A DNA stretch of 64,000 nt from Brachypodium distachyon. Taxonomy: Eukaryota > Streptophyta > Magnoliopsida > Poales > Poaceae. The stretch lies in contig NC_016131.3 of NCBI RefSeq assembly GCF_000005505.3, positions 15,397,501 through 15,461,500 of the forward strand, in the 5' to 3' direction. The position numbers and the translations under genes are program-made. Below, piece by piece: positions 27,674 through 38,991 of the stretch. A model generated the notes under the pieces. It saw only the letters and a list, made by a program, of their open reading frames with translations, was not told the origin of the DNA and made no database searches. Position 1 is the stretch's first letter, and each line of letters opens with the position of its first letter.

Positions 27674-28536
27674 CGCTCCCGCACGCGCTCTGCTGGGACG
27701 TCGCTCGCCGGCGGTGCGGCCGTGCGGGCACGCTTGTACTATGTGCGCGCGTGTGTGGCTGGCTGTCCTCAGGCTGGGCGCCGGCTGTGTTTTTTCGAGT
27801 GGAGTGGAGTGGAGCGGCTTCGGAGTTCGGACGATGAGAGGAGAAGAGAGAGTTTGGGTGGCCCGCGTGGAGCACGGGACGCGCGGCGACAAGATCTGAG
27901 GGCCCGGCCGGGGTCGGCATCAGCGAATCAACGGCCCAGAACTGGGATCAGCTGGATGCTGGATATATTGGAGAACTCGTATGCCTCATGCGTGTCTGAT
28001 CTCTGATGCTACGATTAACCCAGAGATAAGTCCACGCTACAACTCTAGACTAACTGCAAAGTTTAAATTACCTCCCAAACTCCAATACCGGTTAGAACAC
28101 AAGAGTTGACTGTCATATTTTCTCATCAATTGTTGGATCCTTTCTTATCCCTATACCCTGGATACATGTCGCAGCTGAGCCATCTTTTGCTATCTTTCCA
28201 TTCAGCTGGAACTGTCCAAAAGGCAAACATTCACCCAACAGGAAACGAATGGTGTTGCTAAGGTCATGTGGGGACTAACAGCATGTTGAAAAATGAGAAT
28301 ACTGTAGTACATGAACTGTGAGCATCCCATACTTGACAACTAACTTTGTGGCATCTAATTGTACATGTAAAATGAGATCAGGTAGGACTGGATTAGCTGT
28401 ACTTGAGAACAAGGTTGTCAAATCGAACTTACAGCTCAAAGGGAGGATGAAGGAGAACAAACCAATGCTTTTTTAACAGTTTTTTGCTTTGTTTCCCTTC
28501 CAAACCCGAAGTATACAACTTCAGCAGACTCCTAGA
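27674..28536. other. UPF0114 promoter and STELLO 3' flank
   Basis: The proximal part is the UPF0114 5' region, GC-rich up to about 27920. The remainder is the STELLO 3' untranslated region and spacer. No gene, RNA or clear mobile element is visible. Confidence 0.55.
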
Positions 28537-31000
28537 TCAGACCAACTCCAGAAGAAAAGGATCTCCTGAAGCCATGACTCTGATTAGATTTACAAAATCA
28601 ATTTCGTTCTGAACCTTCATAGGGTACACTGCATGTGCTTCAGCAGTGTATATTGCAGAGAAAGTGGTATTTGATGGCAAGTTTGTCCTATAAACAAGTT
28701 TTCCCAAAGCTTTGGGTTCAAAATTGCTCGGTAGATCCATTGCGAGGAACAACATGGGGACTGCGATAGTGTGATGGATGTCAAGGTTTCCAGTAACTTT
28801 TACGAGAGAAGAGAAGACACCAGTATACCGTTGAGGTATGTAGAATATCTCACTGCTGCAATGAATTATCTTATCTTCACCTACACTTCTTTTGTAATTG
28901 GCTTGATAATGAAATGGAAAACTGCCAACCGCCTTCTTTACCATATCTCTTTGGTTTGTGAACCATTCATTCCCATGAAAAGAGACATCTGACCATGATT
29001 CCTTCACCTGTCAAGAACCGGAGAGGTTAACTTCAAGAGGTAAGAAAATTTGAAAGTTCTATAGTTCACAAACATGCTTTGAAACAGGAGAACAGTAATC
29101 ACCTTATAGGTTATCCAGAGCTTAGATTTATCAGCATCCAAAAGATTCCAATAATTTAGGACCATATGGTCCTGAAGGAATACAAATCCTTCAGCACCCG
29201 CAAAGCGATCAAACACCTTGGGCAGGTACCTGCATTTAAAACTTATCAGTAGGTGGTTAAGCAATAGCAAACCTTTGGTATCTAAGCTAATTAAGTCTAA
29301 TTGGATGAAGCAACAGTAGGATTTACGAAGATTTGTAGAGTGTTGCTTTATTTATTTTTATTGGCTACAGAAGAAGCTGATTTAACTCACTTGTAAGCCT
29401 GTGCCAAGTTGCTAAATTCAACAGCAAGATCAGAATTGCCTTGCTCTGAAAGAATAACCACTGCCCGGAATATCCGGCCATAAAGAAGCCTCCATTCGAG
29501 TGCAGTCCGGTCCACAGGTTCAGTGCAATGCACTATAAGCACAACATCACCAAAGTGCTTCCTCCATTTTATGAGATTGCCAATCTCTGTGCTTACTTCC
29601 CCAATCTCCTCAGCCCCAAGATGGACAGAAGGCAGCTTCTTGGGGACAAACTCCTGCTTATCTCCATGCCCAATGATCGCCCTCGGACGGTCAATCTCCA
29701 ATGACATCAACCTTGGCTGCCTGTACCCAACAGCGACCAGATCTTGCAGCCACGCAGCCATGAACTGCAAATCCTTCTCTCCCCAGAAACCTTCCTCTGC
29801 CATCACATAACTCAAATCAAGAATCCGCTCAAAGAGTGTCTGTTTCTTCGACCGCCACTCCATCAGGAAATTTATCAACCTACCTACATTGACATGGATG
29901 TCTTTCTCATCATCAAACGGATGAGCGTGCACATTATCACTGCGGTGCACAGTCGGTGGGTAGACCACTAACTGACCCCCAATCTCCCACAATATCCTCT
30001 GCGCCCAATAGCCGCGTATAACATCTGACGCCATTGGGCTCACCGAGACCGGCAATGCAAGACCCCAGAACGCCGGCGAGTGAAACAGTGTGTTAAGTGA
30101 GTTGACCGGTGCCATCACGCCCTGTGGCAATGCAACCTTGGGTGCATCCGCATCAAAGCGCACATCGAAAGCCTCCATCCCCGACGATTTCCGCGTGAAG
30201 TAGAAGACGGCATCAACATCCGGGAGGCCATTGCAAAGCCCCTGCTGTATGAACTGCGCACCGCCGAATACCTCCGTGTAGAACTCCTCTGCACCCACCT
30301 CCCCGGCCTTCTCCAACGGCATCCCCCGCGGCCAGACCGACGGCTGCCCGAAGTGCACGTACGGGTTCACGACCGTACGGTTAGGATCTGCGTGGCTGTA
30401 CTGCAGCAGGACGGAGCCGCCGCCTTGGCGCTGGTCCAGATCGACATCGAAGTGCCTCGTGAGATTGCCGTCCCCCGCGACGGCGTTGCGGACGTCCGCG
30501 TCGTAGATGACGCGCGCCCCGCGCTGCAAGGCGAAGAGGTAGGCGGCGGCCTTGCGGGCGGGCCCGCGGCCGGGGAGGAAGGCGACGGAGCGGAAGCCGA
30601 GGAGGGACTGGTCGGCGAGGGTGAGCAGCGCGGCGCCCGGGTGGGACCAGCCGGGGGGAGTGGCCTCGTCGGCGACGGCGAGGAGATTCCACCCGGGGGC
30701 GGCGGCCAGCGGGCGGTGGCGCGCGTGGTGGGCCGACGCGGAGAAGACGATCCAGCGGGGCCCGCGGAGGGAGGGGAGCGGGGCGGAGGGCGACGGCGGC
30801 GGGAGGGGCGGCACGCGGGACCAGAGCACGGTCGGGTAGGCGATGCGGCGGCCGGACGCGAGGGCGGAGCCGCTGCTGCGGCAGAGGGCGGACGGCGAGG
30901 CGATCCCGCCGTAGAGGAGGAAGAGGAGGAACGGGGCCGCCGCGACGAGGAGGTAGACGGCGCGTCTCGAGCTGCTGCCGGGGCAGGCGCGAGGCGGCAT
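28537..31000 (-). CDS. STL: STELLO-type Golgi glycosyltransferase (DUF288)
   Basis: STELLO proteins are Golgi type II membrane proteins that interact with cellulose synthases and help assemble and traffic the complex. Exons (5' to 3'): 31000-29391, 29229-29103 and 29007-28537, 735 aa, near the ~760 aa of known STELLO proteins. There is a short cytosolic N-terminus, a membrane anchor (VYLLVAAAPFLLFLLYGGIA, residues ~14-34), then a Pro-rich stem. The DUF288 region follows, with RWIVFSASAHHARHRPL, GAALLTLADQSLLGFRSVAF, RGARVIYDADVRNAV (acidic DxD-like site), GMEAFDVRFDADAPKVALPQ and IRGYWAQRILWEIGGQLVVY. The C-terminal half has FVFLQDHMVLNYWNLLDADK and WFTNQRDMVKKAV. No break is seen. Confidence 0.93.
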
Positions 31001-32715
31001 TTGGCCGTGGACAGCTTAGTACTTGCCAGTGGTGTGGGAGTCAACGCCGGCGCGGCGAGCGACGCCGGTGGCGCAGCCCGGGGTCAGGTCAGTTGGTCCG
31101 GCCGGCGATTGGGTTTGTTCGGGGAGGGGATTTTACCATTTTGGACCCGAGCTAAGCTGCTATGGTGGGCCTTTGCTGAGCTGAGCTGCTTGCTCTCTCT
31201 TGTGAAATTCCGAAGGCGTCGACGAAATTTTTTAGTTCCGAATCCACCGTCATGGCCTCTCAAATCTCAAAATTTAGAAGTTCGATTTGTTTACCGGTTT
31301 TTCTCTTACTAAGAAGAAAATTTACGAGTTGATTAGAAGCTTCAAGACCATCCTAGGCCTGTAATAAAGAGAGCTTTTCGATGCACACACTTTGTATTTG
31401 GTGTTCATGACTCGTGTGTTCTTGTTTGCTTACGTAAAAGGGAAAATGAATATGAGGTCAAACTTATTTGAACGGGCACTTCCGTTTTGTAGTACACTCA
31501 TTTCTTATGATGTAAGATTTGAATTATGTTTAACTGTCGTAGCGAGGACCATGACTCGCAATTGTAATCTTCTGAGGATGCAAACTATGGAAATGTGGAG
31601 TATTACATTGCATAATCATCTTCAGAATGATTGGCGTCTGAAAGTACACCGGCATTAACCATGAGCGAAAATAGAAAATAACAGGAGACTATATAAAGTG
31701 CATCAACGAAGGTGGACCGATATTGACTATTGACTCTCCATGTCACCTATATCGGCAATAAAATGACTTATATAATGTGTTGTGTCTTTAGATTGGTCAT
31801 GAACTTTGTTGGCATAAAATTCAGTGATAACAAGGCTTACTCTTGGCTAGGGAGTCAATTCTCTTCTCTCTTCTCCACGCCAACAATTTTCATATCAAAA
31901 TCAACATTTGTTGATACTCTAATTTGCAATTGAGTTCGCATTGCGCTTTTTTCAAGATGTTGGATCAAATCTTTTTATTTTCCTCTAACATACTCCCACT
32001 CGCCGCCGTCTCAAACAATGTGGTGCCGGGAAGTTTCAGTCAAAAAATTCCATCTCTAAGCCTTCATTAGCCCCATGCTCCTGGTGGTATTTTCAAAGGT
32101 AGATTTTTAATTGGAAATGGTCAAATGGAGGAGAGGGAGAAGAGAAATCGACTTTTGTCGAAAAATCAAAGTCTCCAGAATTCGGCCAAAAGTGTGAGCT
32201 AAGAATCAACCTTGTTATGCCCTCTCCTCCATTTGGCCAAAAGTGTGAGCTAAGAATCACTTACACCATCGAATAGAGCAAGTGATGGTAATATTGACTT
32301 TACTGTTGTGTATGCTTTTAAAACCCAAATTATGCCTTCTCCGGCTTACCATAAAAGGCAGGTCGAAGAAGCAAGGAAAGAAGACGATTTCATTAAACAA
32401 ATCGAGTGTTCATCAATAAATCGGAAACGAATAAACTGATTGATCGCATACTGAAACAGGATCAAAACACGCAATACACACCTCGCTTTACAAACTCATC
32501 CTGGCGGCCCCACATGTCAGCCTGCCCTATGGACCTCCGCCCTCACGCTCGAAAATTCAAAAAACGGGAAAGGCAACACAACACGGCTCGTTTAAAATCC
32601 GAGAGATCAGCCGCAGCATCCCAAACTCCCTTCCCAAATCCCCAAACAGAACAAAAATCCCAACTGCAAGAGCAGCAGCCTCTGCTGCCTCCTCTCTCCC
32701 GACCGCACCACCACG
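31001..32715. other. Promoter interval between divergent genes
   Basis: STELLO (-) and the unknown gene (+) diverge from this 1.7-kb interval, so it contains both promoters. A 25-bp word, GGCCAAAAGTGTGAGCTAAG plus AATCA, is duplicated exactly at 32184-32208 and 32235-32259. The nearby GGTCAAATGGAGGAGAGGG (about 32116) is nearly the inverse of CCCTCTCCTCCATTTGGCC (about 32220), making a small foldback. No gene is seen. Confidence 0.55.
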
Positions 32716-34180
32716 ATGGGTTCCGCTCCCGCCGCCGCGGCCTTCCCGACCTACTCCGACTTCGCCGGCGCCGGCGCGCTGCTCTCCCTCGCCGACTCCT
32801 CGCCCTCGCCACCCCTCCCCACCCTCAGGTACGTGCGGCTCCTGGGTTGGATTATTCTGCGCGCGCGCACTTCCGAGCGCGAGACGTACTCACCGCTCCC
32901 CCGCGCATACATTTGCAGCGACGAGCTCTCGTCCTACTCGGGCTCCTCCTCCTCCTACTCCGTCACCTCCGGCAGGTCGTGCGTGTCCGACTCGATCCGG
33001 CGCGGCCGCCCCGTCGACCCCCTCCGCGTGCTCGCCGTCGTCGCCTCCCTCCGCCGCATCGACCCCAAGGTACTGAACAAGCAGCCGCTCATCTGCTAAT
33101 TAGCGATTCAATTTGGCCGTAGTGAATAATGGGGGCTCGGCTCGTTTGCGCTCTAGGTGCTGGCCAAGGCGACCAGTAAGCTGTGCCGGGGCGAGGAGGC
33201 GAAGAAGCGGAAGGGCTTGTGGATCGAGATCAGCGACGAGGAGGAGGAGGACGACGACGACAGCGAGAGGGGCAGCGCGGTGGCCAGCGAGGGGAGCACG
33301 ATCACCGGCGCGGCGTCCGCCGGATCCACGGCCACGTCGGGAGGATGCCGCCGGCCTCCGCGGGCGAGCGGGGGCGGCGAGAATCTGCCGCGGAGGGCGG
33401 ACTCGATCATGGAGTGGCTATCGCGGCCGAAGGCGGCGCCGGCCACGGAGACGGCCATCCGCGCCGCCGTCGGCGACAACGCCGTCACCAGCAAGGCGCT
33501 GCGCTGGTGAGCACAACGCTTCCTCCAATCCAATTATCGTCTGAAGAGGTTTTGGAATGGTTGCCCTGATTGCTCCTTCTGTGCTTTGTTCGTGCGTCTC
33601 TCTGTTCGAAATTTGCAGGCTTCTGAAGCAGCCGAGAGGCCTGCGCCGTACAGGCAGCGGTGGTCGTGCAGATCCATTTGAGTACATGGTACGTGAAATT
33701 TGTGCCGACAGAGTTCGCATTGGAATGTGAAATGTCAAATTCGAAATATATTATGACTGTTTGAATGATAATTTCTCAAGGTAGCTTAACAGAACTTGAG
33801 ACTGGATCAGTCTGACCAGCGTGCAAAATTCAGTTATGAGTCAGTGAGGTGTTACTTGTTAGCAATTTTCAGTTACCCAGTAGAGAGCAGTGGAATTTTA
33901 AAGCAATCGTTAAACCTGATAAAGTTTGTGTTAGTTCAAGTGATCACCTGGCTTGTATAATTATGGAAGGTCTATTAGTTGAATCATGACCACTGCAAAT
34001 TTGGAGCAATTATGATGTCTAATTAGTAAATCAATTTGGTATCCCAGGTCCTCGAGTACTTTGATCACGCCTGAGTTGTTCTTACTCTGTTGAATGCATA
34101 ATGAAGTTACCACTTACCAATCCCAGGTTTTCTCATGCATACTTTTAATTTTTTGAATGAATTTTCAGGTTGCAGGCTAA
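32716..34180 (+). CDS. Unrecognised Ser-rich, acidic plant protein
   Basis: I do not recognise the family. Exons 32716-32828, 32919-33069, 33157-33506, 33619-33688 and 34169-34180 join in frame to a 231-aa protein. The N-terminal part has PTYSDFAGAGALLSLADSS and a Ser/Tyr-rich stretch (SSYSGSSSSYSVTSGRSC). A helical, conserved-looking block follows: DPLRVLAVVASLRRIDPKVL. Then come a basic patch (EEAKKRKGLWIEIS), an acidic run (DEEEEDDDDSE) and a C-terminal block ADSIMEWLSRPKAAPATETA ending LLKQPRGLRR...DPFEYM. No signal peptide or membrane segment; basic-plus-acidic patches suggest a nuclear or regulatory protein, which is inference. The last acceptor is doubled: the first AG gives VAG and stop, the second (exon from 34176) would add 78 residues up to 34412. 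Confidence 0.7.
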
Positions 34181-34902
34181 CCTGATGAAGTTAATTAAGT
34201 TGTGTTATAGCGAAGGAGTTGGCACCAGTAAAGATATTGGAGAGACCAAGTTAACTTTTGAAGAGCACTTAGTAATGTCTACTACCTGTTGTTTAATTGC
34301 TCCAGTTTTGCCTAGCCTTCCTGAAGATAAGAAGTATATTATAGGAATCGAGGTTTTCATGTTAGCAATAGCTTGCAAAGTACTGGCTACACGCTCTTGG
34401 ATAGAAAGATAGTCATATAGTATAGGAAACAATATTTTCACAATCACCTCTTGAGTAGACAGATAAGTGTGAAGTCGTATAGACAGCAGTTTTGTGATCA
34501 TTTAATCATTGTTCATGTATGTTGAATCACTATAATCCTCTCAAGGAAAAAGAGAAATAATCAGTGTACTCGAATACACCAAGTTTAATTTTCAGCCACT
34601 TGTTTCAGTGAATCGCTTATGCTATTGAAAAGGTGTCTTTTAATATTGGAATAGACATATAGTTAAATTATGTTTGCTTCAGTGTGCTAAAACTAATGCC
34701 CATGTTGCTTTGAGAAACAAGACTTTTAAAACAGATCTCTTTATTTCTCATTGCATTGTATGAACTGGCAAAGAAACTACCGGGACGCTTATTATTCCAA
34801 GTTTCTTAAGGCTAAATCTGATGTGCTTAGATGAACATACGCTACGGTTGGATTTGTTCTGAAAGCTGAAGCACTTGATCCTCTTGGGTCTTGTTTTCTA
34901 TC
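34181..34902. other. 3' flanks of two convergent genes
   Basis: This AT-rich interval lies between the unknown gene (+) and the GH1 gene (-). Up to 34412 it may be extra coding sequence if the second splice acceptor of the unknown gene is used. Beyond that no gene or repeat is visible. Confidence 0.5.
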
Positions 34903-37481
34903 CTAGCTCCTCTTCTTGGAGAGCATGTTCTTGAACCAGAAGGCTGAGTCCTTGGGGTACCTCTTCAGAGTCTTGTAGTCCACATAGACGATGCCAAATC
35001 GAGAAGTGTAGCCGAGTCTCCACTCGAAGTTGTCAAGCAGAGACCATGCAAAGTACCCAATAACTCTGGCTCCATCGTCTATCACCTTCTTCAGCTCAGT
35101 TATGTACTCTCTATAGTACCGGACCCTTACTGTGTCGTGCACTCCCTCAGTGATGCTCACATTACCGGGCTGGTCCATTCCTGTCAGAGCATAACATTGA
35201 TTATCATGTGTATGTCAACAAGAACAATAAGTTTTAATACTCCGTATCTTTTATCGTGAGAAACTACTATAAACATTTGGATTCCAGAGTACCGTTTTCA
35301 GAAAGGAACATTGTAGGATTTCCGTATCTTTCCTTAACATAGGTCACAGCCTTGTTGATTCCCCATGGCACAATGTAAAGCCAGTAGGAGTTTGCCTGCA
35401 TAAACTCAACCAATTTACAGTTGCAAAATTGCATAGAAAACCTGCACTTCTCCATCTGCAAGTTATCACTAGTAATGTGCACACAATATAAATTGAACCC
35501 TGCACTTACACGAGCTCCAATAGGCACACCATTTCGTTCATCTGCAAATACATACACACCATTAGAATCTGAGAAAGTGAAGTATGTGGATTATGAGTGA
35601 AGGATTCAGATCTCACAGACAAATCCAACATGCCAATCGTCCTGGTAACTGACCGGCGTCAGGTTCCATGCCCCAGGGTCCTTCATGTAATAAGAAGTGT
35701 AGTGGTTGATACCCACATAGTCCATTGAGCCTTTCACCATCCTTGACTCCTCGTGGCTGAATGTCGGAAGCCTGCCTTCGACAATCTTGAGCATCGACTC
35801 TGGGTACTGACCATGGACAATGGGGTCAAGGAACCTGCAATGGTAATATAGTTCAGTTTGCTTCCCTCCAAACTCAGCAGATTTGTGGGTAGAGCCGATG
35901 TTGCAATCTGAATTTCTAAACTTAAATTTGATCTTGAATGAAATGGTTTCAGGGTTTTACCATCCAAGGTGGAAGTCCCTTGCCCTCTGTGCTGCAGCTT
36001 GGTCCGCTTTGCTCTTGCTAAGAGGTTCGTACCAAACAAAATCTAAGAGAATTCCGATCTTTCCCTTTTGGTGATGCTGTTAAATAGAATAAACAACAGT
36101 TCACATTCACCCTTGGGCACTGCCATTGACTCTATGAGCCTTCAGGGTAAAATTACTTGCAAGTACAGTATTTACCTGGTACTTCTCGCGGTACCGCTTC
36201 ACTGCAGCAGCATGAGAAAGGATGAGATGGTGCGCGACAAGGTATGGCTCCGTCATCGAGTTGCCTCCTGCAGTGCACTGAGAACACCTACCCGGTGCAT
36301 GGTAGCCATTGTCGTAGCCCAGAGCAGCAACACACCTCGGCTCATTGAATGTAAACCAGTTCTTCACCCTGTCCCCGAACACCTTGAAGCAGAAATCGGC
36401 ATAGTCCGCAAACGCCTCCCTTCATGAACTAATTGCATCAAGAGCGTGCTTAAATTCAACTTTGAGATGTGGAAACTCAGTGTCTGAAATGCTTACACAA
36501 TCTTTGGGCTTAGCCAGCCTAGGTACTGCTGATGGAGTGCCAGTGGGAGGTCATAGTGATAGAGGTTTGCATATGGAGTGATGCCTAATTCACCATGAGA
36601 AGGTTAATTAACTCAGGAGTCCGGACCCCTTATGTTAAGAGCTTCTTGTCCAAGTGCAGAAAACTAATATACCTTGCTGAAGCATGTAATCTATGAGCCT
36701 GTTGTAGTAATCCACTCCTTCCTGGTTCACCTTTCCAGCTCCATCTATAATTTTATACAGAACTACATCAGTATCTAGACTATCTACTCTGATCCAAGAA
36801 GCATTCGAAATGGGAACTAGCAAACTGCTGCAGATAAAGGGATCAATTCAGGCCACATACTCGGAAAAATCCTCGACCAGGAGATCGAAAATCGGTATGC
36901 ATCAAAGCCCATGCTCTTCATTATGTCCACATCTTCCTACATCTCACAAAAACAAGTGACCGGCTAGGCATCACAGGAAGCTCACAACTCCAGAAAGAAC
37001 ATACGTAGTAGTGATGAGAATTTCAGAATACACAAGCAACATATGTACATCAAGACACACCTTGTACCTATGATACTCATCGACCGCCACGTCGGCGGTG
37101 CCATTGCCGGAGATCATCCCTGTTCTCCCAACAAGAACACACACTTTAATTCTAGGCACATATGCAGCAGCAGCACCACCACCACCATTATTGTTACAAC
37201 TTCTTCACCGGAGGGCAAAATCATCACACGTGGAGACCTGGAGTGGAAGTAAGATTGATCTTACCTGGAATCTCTATGAAGGCGTCCCAGATGCTAGGCC
37301 CTCGGCCACCCCTTTTCGCCATGCCCTCCACCTGGTACGCCGACGCGGCCGTCCCGAACACGAAACCCTCCGGGAAGGCGCCGCGGCTCAGCCCGCCGGT
37401 GTCGTGGATCTCCGGCCGGTGGCACTGCGCCAGCAACACATGGGCTGCCAGTGTTAGCAGCACCAGTGCTGTGGACTTCAT
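34903..37481 (-). CDS. GH1 beta-glucosidase / beta-mannosidase, secreted
   Basis: A glycoside hydrolase family 1 enzyme, which releases glucose or mannose from oligosaccharides or glycosides, probably in the cell wall. Eleven exons (5' to 3'): 37481-37265, 37119-37061, 36936-36861, 36744-36673, 36584-36497, 36419-36176, 36076-35961, 35834-35617, 35541-35510, 35395-35293 and 35180-34903; 500 aa, normal for plant GH1. The signal peptide is [20 protein letters not shown]. Family motifs: [20 protein letters not shown], the acid/base Glu in [16 protein letters not shown], the nucleophile Glu in MFLSENGMDQPGN, and the late aglycone-site [20 protein letters not shown]. Both catalytic glutamates are present. 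An in-frame ATG 42 nt upstream exists, but starting at 37481 places the signal peptide at the N-terminus. The sequence resembles the grass group containing rice Os1BGlu1/Os7BGlu26 and barley betaII, which is from memory; substrate is not settled. Confidence 0.92.
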
Positions 37482-38991
37482 GCCTGCACGGAGAGCTAGG
37501 AAGCAACTATGGACTGAAGACACAGAAGAAGAAGAAGAAGAAGAAGCCTTGCTCTGCGGTGAGCTGCGGAGCTTTGTAGGAGAAGGGAGAGTACAAGGAC
37601 CAAGGTGGGCACTGCTGATTGATTGTGTTCACTGTCTTTGACCTGGCTTGACTCGGTTTCAGACAAGGATGTCGGTGTCGCAATCCGTACCCTAGCAGTA
37701 GGAGTATCAATCAGCAGTGGCTATTCTAATCATTTTGATCTTGATAGTGCTTGGTGCTGCATGGGATTGAAATTATTATATATCGATGGTTGTCAGGGGA
37801 AAAAGATTACATTATATACTCCGTCAAAAAGAGATTGGTCCATTGAGTGAAGGTTTAGTGATCACCGCTGGAAGGAGGGAAGAATGGATGAGGCATTCGG
37901 AGTCCATTGAGTGAAGATTCAGTGATCAGACTTGAAGTGGCAGATTCCGTTGTAGAAACAGCAATAGCAGAACACGGAGCCCATGTTTGCACTACAGAAG
38001 AAAACATGAACCTGGAGTACACGCTAGTATAATTACTACCGGTACTACTCTTGGGAGTCAGGACAATGACTGCCGTGCTTAGGTCCAGCGGCTACGGCAA
38101 GTGTGAGTACTGGTAGCAGTAAGCAACAAATCTGGGAGGGAGATAAGATAAGATGAGCATCAGCATGGGCGTCCACGACGACGAAAGATATCTACTCGTC
38201 ATGCACATCAACGGGCTTCAGTTCCTGACGTTTCGTCCGTTGCCAGGACAATGAAGCGCGATCCGCCGGGTTTTCTCTTGCTCATTTCGCCTGGGTTTTG
38301 CAAGTAAATCCATAGTATGCGCTTGTAACAACTTAGCTATGCTCGCTTAAATGTTCTGCAAATTGTGATCTAGGGAATAATTCGGTCCGCTGCTGAAGAA
38401 TTAGGCCTCATTCAGAAACCTTTATCTGTGTTGACATGTACTCCCTCCGTTCCTAAATACTTGTCGCTGTTTTAGTTCAAGTTTGCACTAAAATAACGAC
38501 AAGTATTTAGGAACTGAGGGAGTAAGAAACTGCTTCAACGGCGCCAATTACATTATCTTGAACTATGTTGGCAAGTAGGAAACCGCTTCAATGGTGCCAA
38601 TCTCATCCAAATTGTCCACACAGACAAAAACTAAGACCAGCACAAGAGATTTCTTGATGCAAATACACAGAAATGTAAGATTGCTTCTTCCTTAAGACCC
38701 AAACCTTCTAACCCTCTCATGCATAACATGACTAAAAGATTGTGCAGCATGGCTTAAACCATCTGATCAACGCTAGATCTACATCCACCACCCATTGAAC
38801 CGATCTGCTTTAAGAACTCACCAGATAAAAAAGGAAGTACCAGCCTGATACACTCAATAATAATGAACATCCCAAGTTAATAACAAAGTGTGATGCGCCA
38901 AGGCTCTCCATCAGCGTAACAAAAGATTCAGAAAACAAAAAATGGTGGGAAATGTAACCACACAAACATGTGAAAAATCCTGCCGTATCTT
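37482..38991. other. GH1 promoter and TAF15 3' flank
   Basis: An AT-rich interval with the GH1 promoter on its left. Two local duplications are visible: TCCATTGAGTGAAG followed by a similar TT(T/C)AGTGATCA at about 37839 and 37902, and a GAAAC(T/C)GCTTCAA word at about 38526 and 38578. A hairpin MITE lies at 38439-38524. No gene seen. Confidence 0.55.
38439..38524. mobile_element. Stowaway hairpin MITE
   Basis: An 86-bp TA-flanked hairpin with arms CTCCCTCCGTTCCTAAATAC (then TTGTCG) and the inverse, with one mismatch (AACTGAGGGAG). It is the same length as the element at 23233-23318 and shares its arms, so both belong to one subfamily. Confidence 0.9.
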
